Shown one piece after another: positions 40,224 to 49,218 of a DNA stretch of 64,000 nt. The notes under the pieces are model-generated. The model saw nothing but the letters and a program-made list of their open reading frames with translations, ran no database searches and was not told the origin of the DNA. Position 1 is the stretch's first letter. The number at the start of each line of letters is the position of its first letter. Position numbers and translations under genes: made by a program. This DNA is from Diaphorobacter ruginosibacter. GTDB lineage: Bacteria > Pseudomonadota > Gammaproteobacteria > Burkholderiales > Burkholderiaceae_C. The stretch spans positions 2,232,001 to 2,296,000 of the forward strand of contig NZ_CP060714.1 of assembly GCF_014395975.1 (NCBI RefSeq), in the 5' to 3' direction.

Positions 40224-41219
40224 ATGTCCCATCTCGTCGAAACCATGGCCTATTCAGGCCAGACCCCCTGGCACCAACTGGGCAATAACCTGCCTCGAAA
40301 GCAATCTCTGGATGTCTGGGCGCAAGCCGCAGGCATGCAGTGGCAGATCCTAGAAACACCTGTGCGCTATCTGGCTGCCGACAGCTCGGGTGCATCTTCT
40401 TCCATATATGCCGAGCCCAAGGAGTTCCCGGACCAGAAGGTGCTGTACCGCAGTGACACCAAGGCACCGCTGTCAGTGGTCAGCAACCGCTACCAGGTGG
40501 TGCAGCCTCGGGATGTACTGGAGTTCTACCGGGATCTCACAGAGGTCGCCGGTTATGAACTGGAGACAGCCGGTGTGCTCAAGGCGGGTCGCAAGTTCTG
40601 GGCGCTGGCCCGCACAGGCAAGTCAACTGCTCTCAAAGGTGGTGACGTCGTCCATGGCTACCTGCTCTTGGCGACCTCCTGTGATGGCACCCTGGCCACG
40701 GTCGCCATGCCCACCACCGTGAGGGTGGTTTGCAACAACACTCTGGCGATTGCCCTGAAGGGAGCAACCAATGCCGTGAAAGTCTCCCACTCCACCCGCT
40801 TCGATGCCCAGGCCGTCAAACGTCAATTGGGTATTGCCGTCGGCCAATGGGACTCCTTCATGTACCAAATGCGCACCCTGGCAGAACGCGAGGTCAAGAG
40901 CCACGAGGCCATGAACTTCTTCTTGAAGGTGCTTTGCGCAGCAGACAAGCCAGGATCCAGCGGGGCAGGGCATTCCACAGCGTTGACCAATGAGCGGGCC
41001 ATGCAGAAGGCGCAGATGCTCTTTGACGGCCACGGGCGCGGCGCTACCTTGTCCGCAGCCCAGGGCACGGCCTGGGGTTTGCTGTGCTCGATCACCGAGT
41101 ACGTGGACCACGAACGCCGGGCTCGCAGCCAGGACAACCGCCTGGACAGTGCCTGGTTCGGTGTGGGGGCTGCGGTCAAGCAGCGTGCACTCGAACACGC
41201 CTTGCAGCTGGTGGCTTGA
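40224..41219 (+). CDS. DUF932 domain-containing protein
   Basis: A 331-aa protein of the DUF932/phage-plasmid-like family (gp32-type). Family marks are TPWHQLGNNLP near the start, VLYRSDTKAPLSVVSNRYQVVQPRDVLEFY (described in part), AVKVSHSTRFDAQAV, and WGLLCSITEYVDHERRARSQDNRLDSAWFG near the end. AAGGAGA precedes the ATG. DUF932 genes are typical of ICEs and some plasmids next to YqaJ nucleases and a RecT/Bet annealing protein; function unknown but probably linked to DNA replication or recombination of the element. Confidence 0.88.
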   Translation: MSHLVETMAYSGQTPWHQLGNNLPRKQSLDVWAQAAGMQWQILETPVRYLAADSSGASSSIYAEPKEFPDQKVLYRSDTKAPLSVVSNRYQVVQPRDVLEFYRDLTEVAGYELETAGVLKAGRKFWALARTGKSTALKGGDVVHGYLLLATSCDGTLATVAMPTTVRVVCNNTLAIALKGATNAVKVSHSTRFDAQAVKRQLGIAVGQWDSFMYQMRTLAEREVKSHEAMNFFLKVLCAADKPGSSGAGHSTALTNERAMQKAQMLFDGHGRGATLSAAQGTAWGLLCSITEYVDHERRARSQDNRLDSAWFGVGAAVKQRALEHALQLVA

Positions 41220-41312
41220 ATCCACGGGCTTGCGGTGCGCTTCTCGCCTTTCGGCCCTCGGCCTTCTTCCCTCGTCTCTTACTTTCTCATTCGAAGCTTC
41301 CCAACGTCATAG

Positions 41313-41342
41313 GCCCTCACCACTGCGGTGAGGGCTTTGTGC
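41313..41342 (+). terminator. rho-independent terminator-like hairpin
   Basis: GCCCTCACC-ACTGC-GGTGAGGGC followed by TTTGTGCTTTT, a perfect nine-base stem with a T-rich tail, lies between the DUF932 gene and the YqaJ gene. Confidence 0.8.
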
Positions 41343-41457
41343 TTTTGGGTTTCGAGATTTTGAGGGCAGGGGACTGGAGAAGGCGGGCAGTTGCCTGCAT
41401 TGAGCTTTCATTGCCTGTGTCCTTGTTTATTTCTTCACCCAATTCACTGGAGGCACC

Positions 41458-42471
41458 ATGCCGACACCTGTTTCTATACATGCACCAGCCTCGCGGGCCA
41501 GACGTCCTGCGCTGCGCCTTGTTTCCACCCGGGGCGTGCCGCGTGAGACCTGGCTGGATGTACGCCGCCAAGGCGTCGGCAGCTCCGATGCTGCGGCGGC
41601 CGTAGGGCTCAATCCCTACCAATCCCAGCTCGAGCTGTGGATGCACAAAACCGGCAAGGGCCACCTCCTGCCGACCGTGGATCCCAACGACGAGACCAGT
41701 CCCATGTACTGGGGCACCTTGCTAGAACCCTTCGTCGCCGCCCACTACACCAAGCGCACCGGCAACAAGGTGCGCCGGGTCAATGCCGTGCTGGGCCATC
41801 CCCAGGTGCCCTGGATGCTCGCCAATATCGACCGGGAAGTGGTGGGAGCTTCCGATGTCCAGATCCTGGAATGCAAGACTGCAGGCATCAACGGCGCCAG
41901 GCTCTGGAGAGATGGCGTTCCGGAATACATCCAGCTGCAGGTCATGCACCAGCTCGCCGTGACAGGCAAGCAGGCGGCCGATGTGGCAGTCCTGATCTGC
42001 GGGCAGGAGTTGCAGATCCACCGCATCAAGCGAGACGAGACCATGATCGTCCAACTGATGGCCTTGGAGGCGCAGTTCTGGGAGAGGGTGCAGTCCGGAC
42101 AGGCGCCCGATGCAGATGCGTCGGACAGCACGGCAGTTGCACTGCGCAGCCTGTACTCGCAGGATAGCGGCGACACGGTGGACCTGTCCGAGGACGAGAG
42201 TGCCTGCGATGCGTGCGCCAAGCTGCTTCACGTTCGCAAACTCTTGCAGGACTGGGAAGCTCAGGAAGCATTGCTGAAACACCAGATCCAGCAGCGCATG
42301 GGGGTGGCGTCGTATGCGACCTTTCCCGGTGGCTCGGTGAGCTGGAAGCGCTCCAAGAACGGCAAGGCCTTCAACACGGCTGCCTTCGAGAAAGATCATC
42401 CAGACTTGGCCAAGGCCTATACGAGCGCCAAAGCCGGATCACGGCGGTTCCTGCTGCAGGAGGCGTGCTGA
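41458..42471 (+). CDS. YqaJ-family viral recombinase (lambda-exonuclease type)
   Basis: A 337-aa PD-(D/E)XK exonuclease of the YqaJ family. Active-site features are GVGSSDAAAAVGLNPY at the start, E90 in GTLLEP, D125 in ANIDRE, and E138-x-K140 in LECKT; YIQLQVMHQLAVTG is the conserved helix. It would resect double-strand ends for a single-strand annealing protein. Here the usual partner (RecT/Bet) is missing, so this is a fragment of an element. GGAGG precedes the ATG. Confidence 0.9.
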   Translation: MPTPVSIHAPASRARRPALRLVSTRGVPRETWLDVRRQGVGSSDAAAAVGLNPYQSQLELWMHKTGKGHLLPTVDPNDETSPMYWGTLLEPFVAAHYTKRTGNKVRRVNAVLGHPQVPWMLANIDREVVGASDVQILECKTAGINGARLWRDGVPEYIQLQVMHQLAVTGKQAADVAVLICGQELQIHRIKRDETMIVQLMALEAQFWERVQSGQAPDADASDSTAVALRSLYSQDSGDTVDLSEDESACDACAKLLHVRKLLQDWEAQEALLKHQIQQRMGVASYATFPGGSVSWKRSKNGKAFNTAAFEKDHPDLAKAYTSAKAGSRRFLLQEAC

Positions 42472-42520
42472 GCGGGCTGCTCAGGCCAGCACCCTGCAAT
42501 CACTGATCACCAATATCCGA

Positions 42521-42994
42521 TTACCAATCAGAGGCCGGCGATTCGCCTGGCAAACTGCTGCAAACATTCACTATCCATGGCACAGCCTTGATGATGTTGC
42601 CCACTGTGAAGAACATGTTTGTTGTGTCCGCATAGACCTGCGTGCTGAGTCCCAACGGGAAGAGGTACATTGCCAAAGGCAGCCCGCCTGAATGGGCGAC
42701 CATGGTGGTGATGCCTGATGCCACACCGGCCGCCATAGCCTTCGGTGACGAACGCGGCTGCCCCACGACTTCGCCGGCGCGCAGAAACCACATACCCACG
42801 AAAACCAGTGTGATGGCAGCCATCTGGATGGCTATGGCGCGATGATCTAGTGCCTTGAACAGCAAATAGCCGGCACCGATACCGGCCACCAGGCCAGGCA
42901 CCAGTAGCAAAAGATCGGGCTTTGACCAAGTGGACGGCTTCCAGTAGCGAAGACCGTACAGATTCATGGCAATGAACAGCGACCGGGAGATCAA
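42521..42994 (-). pseudogene. truncated TauE/SafE-family transporter
   Basis: A minus-strand frame encodes about 140 residues of a TauE/SafE-type anion permease: RSLFIAMNLYGLRYWKPS, LVPGLVAGIGAGYLLFKAL, AAITLVFVGMWFLRAG, GVASGITTMVAHSGGLPLAMYLFP and NMFFTVGNIIKAVPWI, all typical. The N-terminal 50-60 residues and the C-terminal third are absent: both ends run into unrelated sequence. The left break, near 42540-42570, adjoins the ICE-type YqaJ gene, so insertion or deletion by the element probably destroyed the gene. Confidence 0.8.
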
Positions 42995-43236
42995 AAACGG
43001 CGGAGCCAGCGTTGGAGCAGGCGCTGTTCACGCACTTCGACATGCTGGACCGAATATCTGTGCCCTTCCTGCTGCGCTGGGACGACGGGCTGGTCTTCGC
43101 CAGCCGCAGCTTCACCACACTGGTCGGGAGCTATGGTCCGTGTTAGGAGTTCATCACGCCGCATGGCCCGGGGCAGTACGGGGGATCAACTGGCACAGAA
43201 AAAAATCTGGCAACAATCTGGCAAGGGCCTGAAAAC
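42995..43236. other. junction region beside tRNA-Lys with coding debris
   Basis: About 240 bases between the broken tauE and the tRNA terminator. On the plus strand a frame without start (about 43003-43146, EQALFTHFDMLDRISVPFLL then RWDDGLVFAS) looks like the C-terminal end of a protein I do not recognise. It probably marks the end of the integrated element next to the tRNA. Confidence 0.4.
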
Positions 43237-43272
43237 AAAAAAGCCCGCTATCTTTTCAGGAGCGGGCTTTCG
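43237..43272 (-). terminator. terminator downstream of the tRNA genes
   Basis: AAAAGCCCGCT-N11-AGCGGGCTTTC, a ten-base stem flanked by A- and T-runs, lies just beyond the 3' end of tRNA-Lys. On the minus strand it has a T-run after the stem and should end the tRNA transcript. Confidence 0.8.
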
Positions 43273-43291
43273 TGTGTCTACGCGACGTTGA

Positions 43292-43367
43292 TGGTAGGAC
43301 GTACAAGATTCGAACTTGTGACCAACGGATTAAAAGTCCGCTGCTCTACCAACTGAGCTAACGTCCC
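43292..43367 (-). tRNA. tRNA-Lys (anticodon TTT)
   Basis: The minus strand folds as a 76-nt tRNA: acceptor GGGACGT with ACGTCCT, D-arm GCTCAGTTGGTAGAGC, anticodon loop CTTTTAA with anticodon TTT (Lys), T-arm with GTTCGAATC, discriminator A and encoded CCA. Its 3' end faces the ICE debris at 40-43 kb, the usual side for an integrated island. Confidence 0.97.
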
Positions 43368-43395
43368 ACACAGGTGATTGGATGTCACCATCAAT

Positions 43396-43487
<92 letters not shown>

Positions 43488-43727
43488 GGAAGCCCTCAAT
43501 TATAGCCTAGAAAATTGAGTGTTTCGGAAGATTTGGACTTTCGTGCAAACTTTCTTCAACATCAGTCGCTTCTGGCTTCCTGGAAGCCGGTTCCGGCTAG
43601 GGAACTGCGCGACTGCGGCGTGACGTGAACTATAAGGCATGAATCGTTTCGTATTGCGAAAACAATCAAATTTTGTAGCTTGATTGCCTTCTGCTGTGAC
43701 TCATTGGCCTTGCTGGTCGCATTGTTC

Positions 43728-44657
43728 CTATTGCCCTCGCTGGCCCGTCTGGATCATTTTCATGGCCGAGGTGATCAGCGCGGACACTTCAGTCATGTTG
43801 CTCGGGACCACCAGGGTGGTGGTGGCATCGGAGGCGAGCTTGCCGTAGGCGTCGACGGCGCGCTCGGCGACCTTGAGCTGGACGGCCTGTTCGCCGCCAG
43901 GATGCTGTATGGCCTGCGCAACGCGTTCGATGGCCTGGGCCGTGGCATCTGCCACGGCGGTGATGGCCGCGGCTTCGCCCTGGGCCTGGTTGATGGCTGC
44001 CTGCTTCTCCCCTTCGGAGCGGGCGATGAAGGCCTCGCGCTCGCCGGTGGCGATGTTGATCTGCTCCTGGCGGCGGCCTTCGGAGGCGGCGATGAGGGCA
44101 CGCTTTTCGCGCTCTGCCGTGATCTGCGCCTGCATGGCGCGCAGGATTTCCGCCGGCGGGGTCAGGTCCTTGATCTCGTAGCGCAGAACCTTCACGCCCC
44201 AGTTGAGCGCTGCTTCGTCGATGGCGGAGACGACCTGCGCATTGATCATGTCGCGTTCCTCGAAGGTCTTGTCCAGCTCCAGCTTGCCGATCACGCTGCG
44301 CAGTGAGGTCTGAGCGAGTTGCGTGACTGCGGTGATGTAATTGCTCGAGCCGTAGCTTGCGCGCATGGGGTCGGTCACCTGGAAGTAGAGGATGCCGTCC
44401 ACCTGCAGCTGCGTGTTGTCGCGCGTGATGCAGACCTGGCTGGGCACGTCGAGCGGAATCTCCTTGAGGCTGTGCTTGTAGGCGATCCTGTCGACGAACG
44501 GGATGATGAACTTGAGGCCCGGCGACAGCGTGCCCGCGTACTTGCCCAGCCGCTCCTTGATCCAGGCATGCTGCTGCGGGACGATCTTGATCGACTTCGC
44601 GACGAAGATGGCCGCAATGACGAAGAGAACAATGGCGAATCCCATGAACTGGTCCAT
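43728..44657 (-). CDS. SPFH/Band 7 domain protein (paraslipin, QmcA-like)
   Basis: A 309-aa membrane protein with one N-terminal helix (FMGFAIVLFVIAAIFVAKS) and an SPFH domain (KIVPQQHAWIKERLGKY, PGLKFIIPFVDRIAYKHSLKE, TRDNTQLQVDGILYFQV), followed by an Ala/Glu-rich coiled-coil region (REKRALIAASEGRRQEQINIA and so on). The ATG at 44657 has AAAGGA upstream. It lies 123 bases after an NfeD-family gene in the same direction, the standard SPFH-NfeD pair that works in membrane quality control with oligomeric scaffolds. Confidence 0.95.
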   Translation of the reverse strand: MDQFMGFAIVLFVIAAIFVAKSIKIVPQQHAWIKERLGKYAGTLSPGLKFIIPFVDRIAYKHSLKEIPLDVPSQVCITRDNTQLQVDGILYFQVTDPMRASYGSSNYITAVTQLAQTSLRSVIGKLELDKTFEERDMINAQVVSAIDEAALNWGVKVLRYEIKDLTPPAEILRAMQAQITAEREKRALIAASEGRRQEQINIATGEREAFIARSEGEKQAAINQAQGEAAAITAVADATAQAIERVAQAIQHPGGEQAVQLKVAERAVDAYGKLASDATTTLVVPSNMTEVSALITSAMKMIQTGQRGQ

Positions 44658-44780
44658 GAACTTGAGTCCTTTGCAGTGAATGGATGGATGACCGTGACAA
44701 GCGTAGCAGGTCGTGGTTGACCTCAAGGGACAATCCCTGCTGCGGGTGGGGCGTGGGGAATGGGCCTGCGGCGCCGGGAC

Positions 44781-45212
44781 TCAAACGGGGTCGACGAGCA
44801 GACGGTTTCCCACCAGTTCGGAGACGCGGTGATTGCCCGTGGCGGGCGTGATGCCCGGGCGATGGATGGCTGTCCAGGTTGCGCCACGGTACTTGACCTG
44901 CGCGGTGCCGTCGCTCTGCCAAGCGTCGATGTAGACCGTCTCGCCGATATCCAGGTTGACGCTGCGGTCCGAGCGCGGCGACGGGTCACCGGGGCGGGTG
45001 CGCCGCATGAAATAACAGCACAGCACGGACATGGCGCCCACCAAGGCCGCGATCAGCACCTGGGCCGTGTCGCCCAGGCCCGCGAACGCGGCAAGCCCGC
45101 CCGCGGCCAGGCCCAGCGCGATCATGAGCAGGTAGAACGAGCCGATGAGCAGTTCCGCGGCGACCGTGATTCCGGCCATGATCCACCAGAGCGTAGCGTG
45201 ATCCCAATGCAT
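44781..45212 (-). CDS. NfeD-family membrane protein
   Basis: A 143-aa protein: three hydrophobic segments (LWWIMAGITVAAELLIGSFYLLMIALGLAAGGLAAFAGL, described in part) and a C-terminal OB-fold NfeD domain (NLDIGETVYIDAWQSDGTAQVKYRGATW, described in part). The ATG at 45212 with GGGAG upstream gives the normal short NfeD; a longer frame upstream is not credible. It precedes the SPFH gene in one operon and is divergent from the decarboxylase gene. Confidence 0.92.
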   Translation of the reverse strand: MHWDHATLWWIMAGITVAAELLIGSFYLLMIALGLAAGGLAAFAGLGDTAQVLIAALVGAMSVLCCYFMRRTRPGDPSPRSDRSVNLDIGETVYIDAWQSDGTAQVKYRGATWTAIHRPGITPATGNHRVSELVGNRLLVDPV

Positions 45213-45415
45213 GAGCAGCACTCCCAAATGAAGACATGAGAAGAAGGCTTGAAAAGGCGTGAAGGGCAGCAGCCGACGGGCCTCCGTCTGCAATCCTGTC
45301 TTTTAACCGAGACATTTTGGGCGAAATACCGCCCGGTTTGAAGAATGGTCACGCAGATTCCTTACACTTCGCGCCTGTTTCGTTTTTTTCGCCCCTTGCC
45401 TGCTGGAGTTAGCGC

Positions 45416-47908
45416 ATGAAATTCCGCTTTCCTATTGTCATCATCGACGAGGACTACCGTTCCGAGAATACTTCCGGTCTGGGAATCCGCGCGCTGGCCC
45501 ACGCCATTGAAGAAGAGGGCTTTGAAGTCCTGGGCGTGACGAGCTACGGTGACCTCACGCAGTTCGCCCAGCAGCAAAGCCGTGCGAGCGCGTTCATCCT
45601 GTCGATCGACGACGAGGAGTTCACCTCGGACATGGGCATCGATCCCATCGTGCTGAGCCTGCGCAGCTTCATCACCGAAGTGCGCCGCAAGAACGCCGAC
45701 GTGCCGATCTACGTGCATGGCGAGACCAAGACCGCGCGCCACCTGCCCAACGACATCCTGCGCGAGTTGCACGGCTTCATCCATATGTTCGAGGACACGC
45801 CGGAGTTCGTGGCCCGTCACATCGTGCGCGAAGCCAAGGCCTACCTGGAAGGCGTGCAGCCCCCGTTCTTCAAGGCGCTGCTCGATTACGCGGAAGACGG
45901 CTCGTACTCGTGGCACTGCCCGGGGCACGGCGGCGGCGTGGCGTTCCTCAAGAGCCCGGTCGGCCAGATGTACCACCAGTTCTATGGCGAGAACATGCTG
46001 CGCGCGGACGTCTGCAACGCGGTGGAAGAGCTCGGCCAGCTGCTGGACCACAATGGCGCCATCGGCGAGAGCGAGCGCAATGCCGCCCGTATCTTCAATG
46101 CCGACCACTGCTTCTTCGTGACCAACGGCACCTCCACCTCCAACAAGATGGTGTGGCACCACACGGTGGCGCCGGGCGACGTGGTGGTGGTGGACCGCAA
46201 TTGCCACAAGTCGATCCTGCACTCGATCATCATGACGGGTGCGGTGCCCGTGTTCCTGAAGCCGACACGCAACCACTTCGGCATCATCGGCCCCATTCCC
46301 AAGGACGAGTTCGAGATCGACTCGATCCAGGCCAAGATCAAGGCCAATCCGTTGCTCAAGGGCGTGGACGCGAAGGCCGTGAAGCCGCGCATCCTGACGA
46401 TCACGCAGTCCACCTATGACGGCGTGCTCTACAACACCGAGACCATCAAGAACATGCTGGATGGCTACGTGGACAACCTGCATTTCGACGAAGCCTGGCT
46501 GCCGCACGCCGCCTTCCATCCGTTCTATGGCAGCTACCACGCCATGGGCAAGAAGCGCGCACGCCCCAAGCATTCGGTGGTGTATTCCACGCAGTCGATC
46601 CACAAGCTGCTGGCCGGCATCAGCCAGGCCAGCCACGTGCTCGTGCAGGACTCCCAGACCGTGCCGCTGGACAGGCCGCTGTTCAACGAGTCGTACCTGA
46701 TGCACACATCGACCTCGCCGCAGTACAGCATCATCGCGAGCTGCGACGTTGCCGCCGCGATGATGGAGCCGCCAGGCGGCACCGCGCTGGTCGAGGAATC
46801 GCTGGTCGAGGCGCTCGACTTCCGCCGCGCGATGCGCAAGGTGGAGGAGGAGTTCGGCAAGGGCGACTGGTGGTTCAAGGTCTGGGGTCCGGACAAGCTG
46901 GCGGACGAGGGCGTGGGCACGGCGCAGGACTGGATCTTCCGCAATCGCGGCAAGAACGGCAACGACACCAAGTGGCATGGCTTCGGCCCCCTGGCCGATG
47001 GTTTCAACATGCTGGATCCGATCAAGTCGACCATCGTCACGCCGGGCCTGAACCTGGACGGCAAGTTCGACAAGACCGGCATTCCTGCGTCCATCGTCAC
47101 CAAGTACCTTGCCGAGCACGGCGTGGTGGTGGAGAAGACGGGTCTGTACTCGTTCTTCATCATGTTCACCATCGGCATCACCAAGGGCCGCTGGAACACG
47201 CTGCTGGCCGCACTGCAGCAGTTCAAGGACGACTACGAGAAGAACCAGCCGATGTGGCGCATCCTTCCCGAGTTCTGCCAGCAGCACAAGCGCTACGAAC
47301 GCATGGGCCTGAAGGATCTGTGCCAGCACGTGCACCAGCTGTACGCCAAGTACGACATCGCGCGGCTGACCACCGAGATGTACCTGTCGGACCTGACGCC
47401 CGCGATGAAGCCGAGCGACGCATTCGCGCACATCGCGCAGCGCCGCACCGAGCGCGTGGCGATCGACGAGCTGGAAGGCCGTATCACGACCAGCCTGATC
47501 ACGCCTTACCCGCCAGGCATTCCTCTGCTGATCCCCGGCGAGGTCTTCAACAAGAAGATCGTGGACTATCTGAAGTTCTCGCGCGAGTTCTCGGCACTGT
47601 GCCCGGGCTTCGAGACCGACATTCATGGCCTCGTCGAGATCGAGGATGTGGACGGCAACGTGAGCTACTTTGCGGACTGCGTGGCCGAGGCCGACGCACC
47701 CAAGGTCAAGGCGTCCAAGCCCGCGGCCAAGAAGGCTGCTGTGAAGGCACCGGCCAAGGCCGCGGTAAAGGCGGCTCCCAAAGCCACGGCCAAGGCCGCA
47801 GTGAAGGCGGCCACATCGGGCAAAAAGGCCACTTCCTCCAAGGCGGCTGCGAAGGGCGGGCGCATCGTGCAGGTGGGCGACGACGGTCCCTTTGGCCGCA
47901 ACGTGTGA
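45416..47908 (+). CDS. Orn/Lys/Arg decarboxylase (inducible, fold-type I) with Lys/Ala-rich tail
   Basis: An 830-aa PLP-dependent basic amino-acid decarboxylase. Residues 1-130 are the response-regulator-like wing domain, 130-600 the aminotransferase-fold core, with the PLP lysine K397 in TQSIHKLLAGISQ, and the C-terminal domain follows to about 755 (TPYPPGIPLLIPGE). The family length is about 715-755; residues about 762-830 are an added Lys/Ala/Pro tail with repeated KAAVKA-type units like histone H1 or bacterial AlgP proteins. It would produce agmatine or cadaverine with consumption of a proton. No antiporter gene is adjacent, so it is probably biosynthetic or general stress related. Arginine is the most likely substrate by overall similarity to AdiA, but this is not certain. 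Confidence 0.9.
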   Translation: MKFRFPIVIIDEDYRSENTSGLGIRALAHAIEEEGFEVLGVTSYGDLTQFAQQQSRASAFILSIDDEEFTSDMGIDPIVLSLRSFITEVRRKNADVPIYVHGETKTARHLPNDILRELHGFIHMFEDTPEFVARHIVREAKAYLEGVQPPFFKALLDYAEDGSYSWHCPGHGGGVAFLKSPVGQMYHQFYGENMLRADVCNAVEELGQLLDHNGAIGESERNAARIFNADHCFFVTNGTSTSNKMVWHHTVAPGDVVVVDRNCHKSILHSIIMTGAVPVFLKPTRNHFGIIGPIPKDEFEIDSIQAKIKANPLLKGVDAKAVKPRILTITQSTYDGVLYNTETIKNMLDGYVDNLHFDEAWLPHAAFHPFYGSYHAMGKKRARPKHSVVYSTQSIHKLLAGISQASHVLVQDSQTVPLDRPLFNESYLMHTSTSPQYSIIASCDVAAAMMEPPGGTALVEESLVEALDFRRAMRKVEEEFGKGDWWFKVWGPDKLADEGVGTAQDWIFRNRGKNGNDTKWHGFGPLADGFNMLDPIKSTIVTPGLNLDGKFDKTGIPASIVTKYLAEHGVVVEKTGLYSFFIMFTIGITKGRWNTLLAALQQFKDDYEKNQPMWRILPEFCQQHKRYERMGLKDLCQHVHQLYAKYDIARLTTEMYLSDLTPAMKPSDAFAHIAQRRTERVAIDELEGRITTSLITPYPPGIPLLIPGEVFNKKIVDYLKFSREFSALCPGFETDIHGLVEIEDVDGNVSYFADCVAEADAPKVKASKPAAKKAAVKAPAKAAVKAAPKATAKAAVKAATSGKKATSSKAAAKGGRIVQVGDDGPFGRNV

Positions 47909-47920
47909 TGGTTGCCTGAA

Positions 47921-47970
47921 CCCTGGGCGCGCGGCCCACTGCATGGCTTGTTGCAGTGGGGCGCCCGGGT
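47921..47970. terminator. long hairpin between convergent genes
   Basis: CCTGGGCGC and CCCACTGCA pair with TGCAGTGGG and GCGCCCGGG around an eight-base loop. The double stem lies between the convergent decarboxylase and CoA-transferase genes and can act in both directions; T-runs are weak. Confidence 0.55.
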
Positions 47971-47982
47971 TCGTTCAACACA

Positions 47983-49197
47983 TCATGCAGGCGGCTGTTC
48001 GCCCTTGGCCAGTGCGCGTGCTTCCTGCAGGTCGTAGCCCAACTGGGTGAGGATCTCCAGGCTGTGCTCGCCCAGCCTGGGCGGCGAGAGCCGCACCTCG
48101 AGGTGCCTGCCGTCCATGGTGAAGGGCAGCAGTACCGTCTTGGCCTGGCGGCCGTCGGGCAGGTTGATGAGCTGCAGCGCGCCGCTCTCGTTGAGGTGGC
48201 GGTCCTCCAGCAGCTCGTGCGGGGCGGAGATGGGCGCAAAGGGCAGGCCGTTGGCCTCGAAGATTTCCGAGATATGCGCCGACGTGTGGTTCGCCATTTT
48301 CTCCCGCAGCATCGGAATCAGCCACTCGCGCGCCAGCACGCGGGCGTTGTTGCTGCCAAGGCGAGGATCGTCACGCAGTTCTCCCAGGCCGAACGCATCG
48401 CAGAACACGCGCCATGCGCCATCGCTGACGACGGCCAGAAAGATCTGCTCGTCGTCCTTCACCTTGAATACGTCGTAGATTGCCCAGGCTGAAATGCGCG
48501 CCGGCATGGGGGCGGCGGCCTGGCCCGTCACTGCGAACTGCATCATGTGCTGTGCGATCAGGAACACGTTGTTCTCGAACAGGGCACTCTGCACCTCCTG
48601 GCCCCTGCCGGTCTTCTCGCGCTGCGCAAGCGCTGCCATCGCGCCCATCGCGCCGAACATGCCTCCCATGATGTCGTTCACGCTGGTGCCGGCACGCAGC
48701 GGATCGCCGGGGCGCCCGGTCATGTAGGCCAGGCCTCCCATCATCTGGACCACCTCGTCGAGGGCGGTTCGGTGTTCATAGGGGCCGGGCAGAAAACCCT
48801 TGTGGCTCACGTAGATCAGGCGCGGGAAGCGTTCCTTGAGGCTGTCGTAGTCGAGGCCGAGCTTGCGCATCGTGCCGGGCTTGAAGTTCTCGCAGACCAC
48901 ATCGGCGGTGGCGATCAGCCGGAGCGCGGCTTCCTTGCCCTCGGGCGTCTGCAGGTCGAGCGTGACGCTCTTCTTGTTGCGATTGAACATGGGAAAGAAG
49001 CCCGCGCCCGAGCCCAGCAGCTTGCGCGTGGCGTCGCCGTCGCGGCCATGGCCCACGGGTTCGACCTTGATGACCTCGGCGCCGAGGTCGGCCAGCATCA
49101 GCCCGCAACTGGGGCCCATGACCATGTGGACGAACTCCACGACGCGGATGCCGGAATAGGGAAGGGGGCTGGAGGTGGAGGAGGAGGCTTGGTTCAT
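47983..49197 (-). CDS. CaiB/BaiF-family (class III) CoA transferase
   Basis: A 404-aa class III CoA transferase. GIRVVEFVHMVMGPSCG and LADLGAEVIKVE are the N-terminal motifs, NRNKKSVTLDL and KPGTMRKLGLDYDSL follow, and the catalytic aspartate is probably in TALDEVVQMMGG. It moves CoA between acids. The gene lies 22 bases downstream of the HMG-CoA lyase gene in one operon. A dicarboxylic acid such as a 3-hydroxy-3-methylglutarate or citramalate analogue is a plausible substrate because of the lyase. Confidence 0.93.
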   Translation of the reverse strand: MNQASSSTSSPLPYSGIRVVEFVHMVMGPSCGLMLADLGAEVIKVEPVGHGRDGDATRKLLGSGAGFFPMFNRNKKSVTLDLQTPEGKEAALRLIATADVVCENFKPGTMRKLGLDYDSLKERFPRLIYVSHKGFLPGPYEHRTALDEVVQMMGGLAYMTGRPGDPLRAGTSVNDIMGGMFGAMGAMAALAQREKTGRGQEVQSALFENNVFLIAQHMMQFAVTGQAAAPMPARISAWAIYDVFKVKDDEQIFLAVVSDGAWRVFCDAFGLGELRDDPRLGSNNARVLAREWLIPMLREKMANHTSAHISEIFEANGLPFAPISAPHELLEDRHLNESGALQLINLPDGRQAKTVLLPFTMDGRHLEVRLSPPRLGEHSLEILTQLGYDLQEARALAKGEQPPA

Positions 49198-49218
49198 TCG
49201 ATTTCTTCGGTGGCCGGG

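Noticed and set aside
43292..43310. Attachment-site duplication of the tRNA-Lys 3' end
   Set aside because: I looked for a second copy of the tRNA end near 11 kb and 39.4-39.8 kb and found none, so no att sites are annotated.
43680..44306. A 208-codon plus-strand frame opposite the SPFH gene
   Set aside because: Antisense shadow; the SPFH protein on the minus strand is unmistakable.
45362..47944. An 860-codon open frame on the minus strand opposite the decarboxylase gene
   Set aside because: It mirrors the codon phase of a GC-rich plus-strand gene with clear PLP-enzyme motifs; the product is His/Arg-rich with no recognisable domain.
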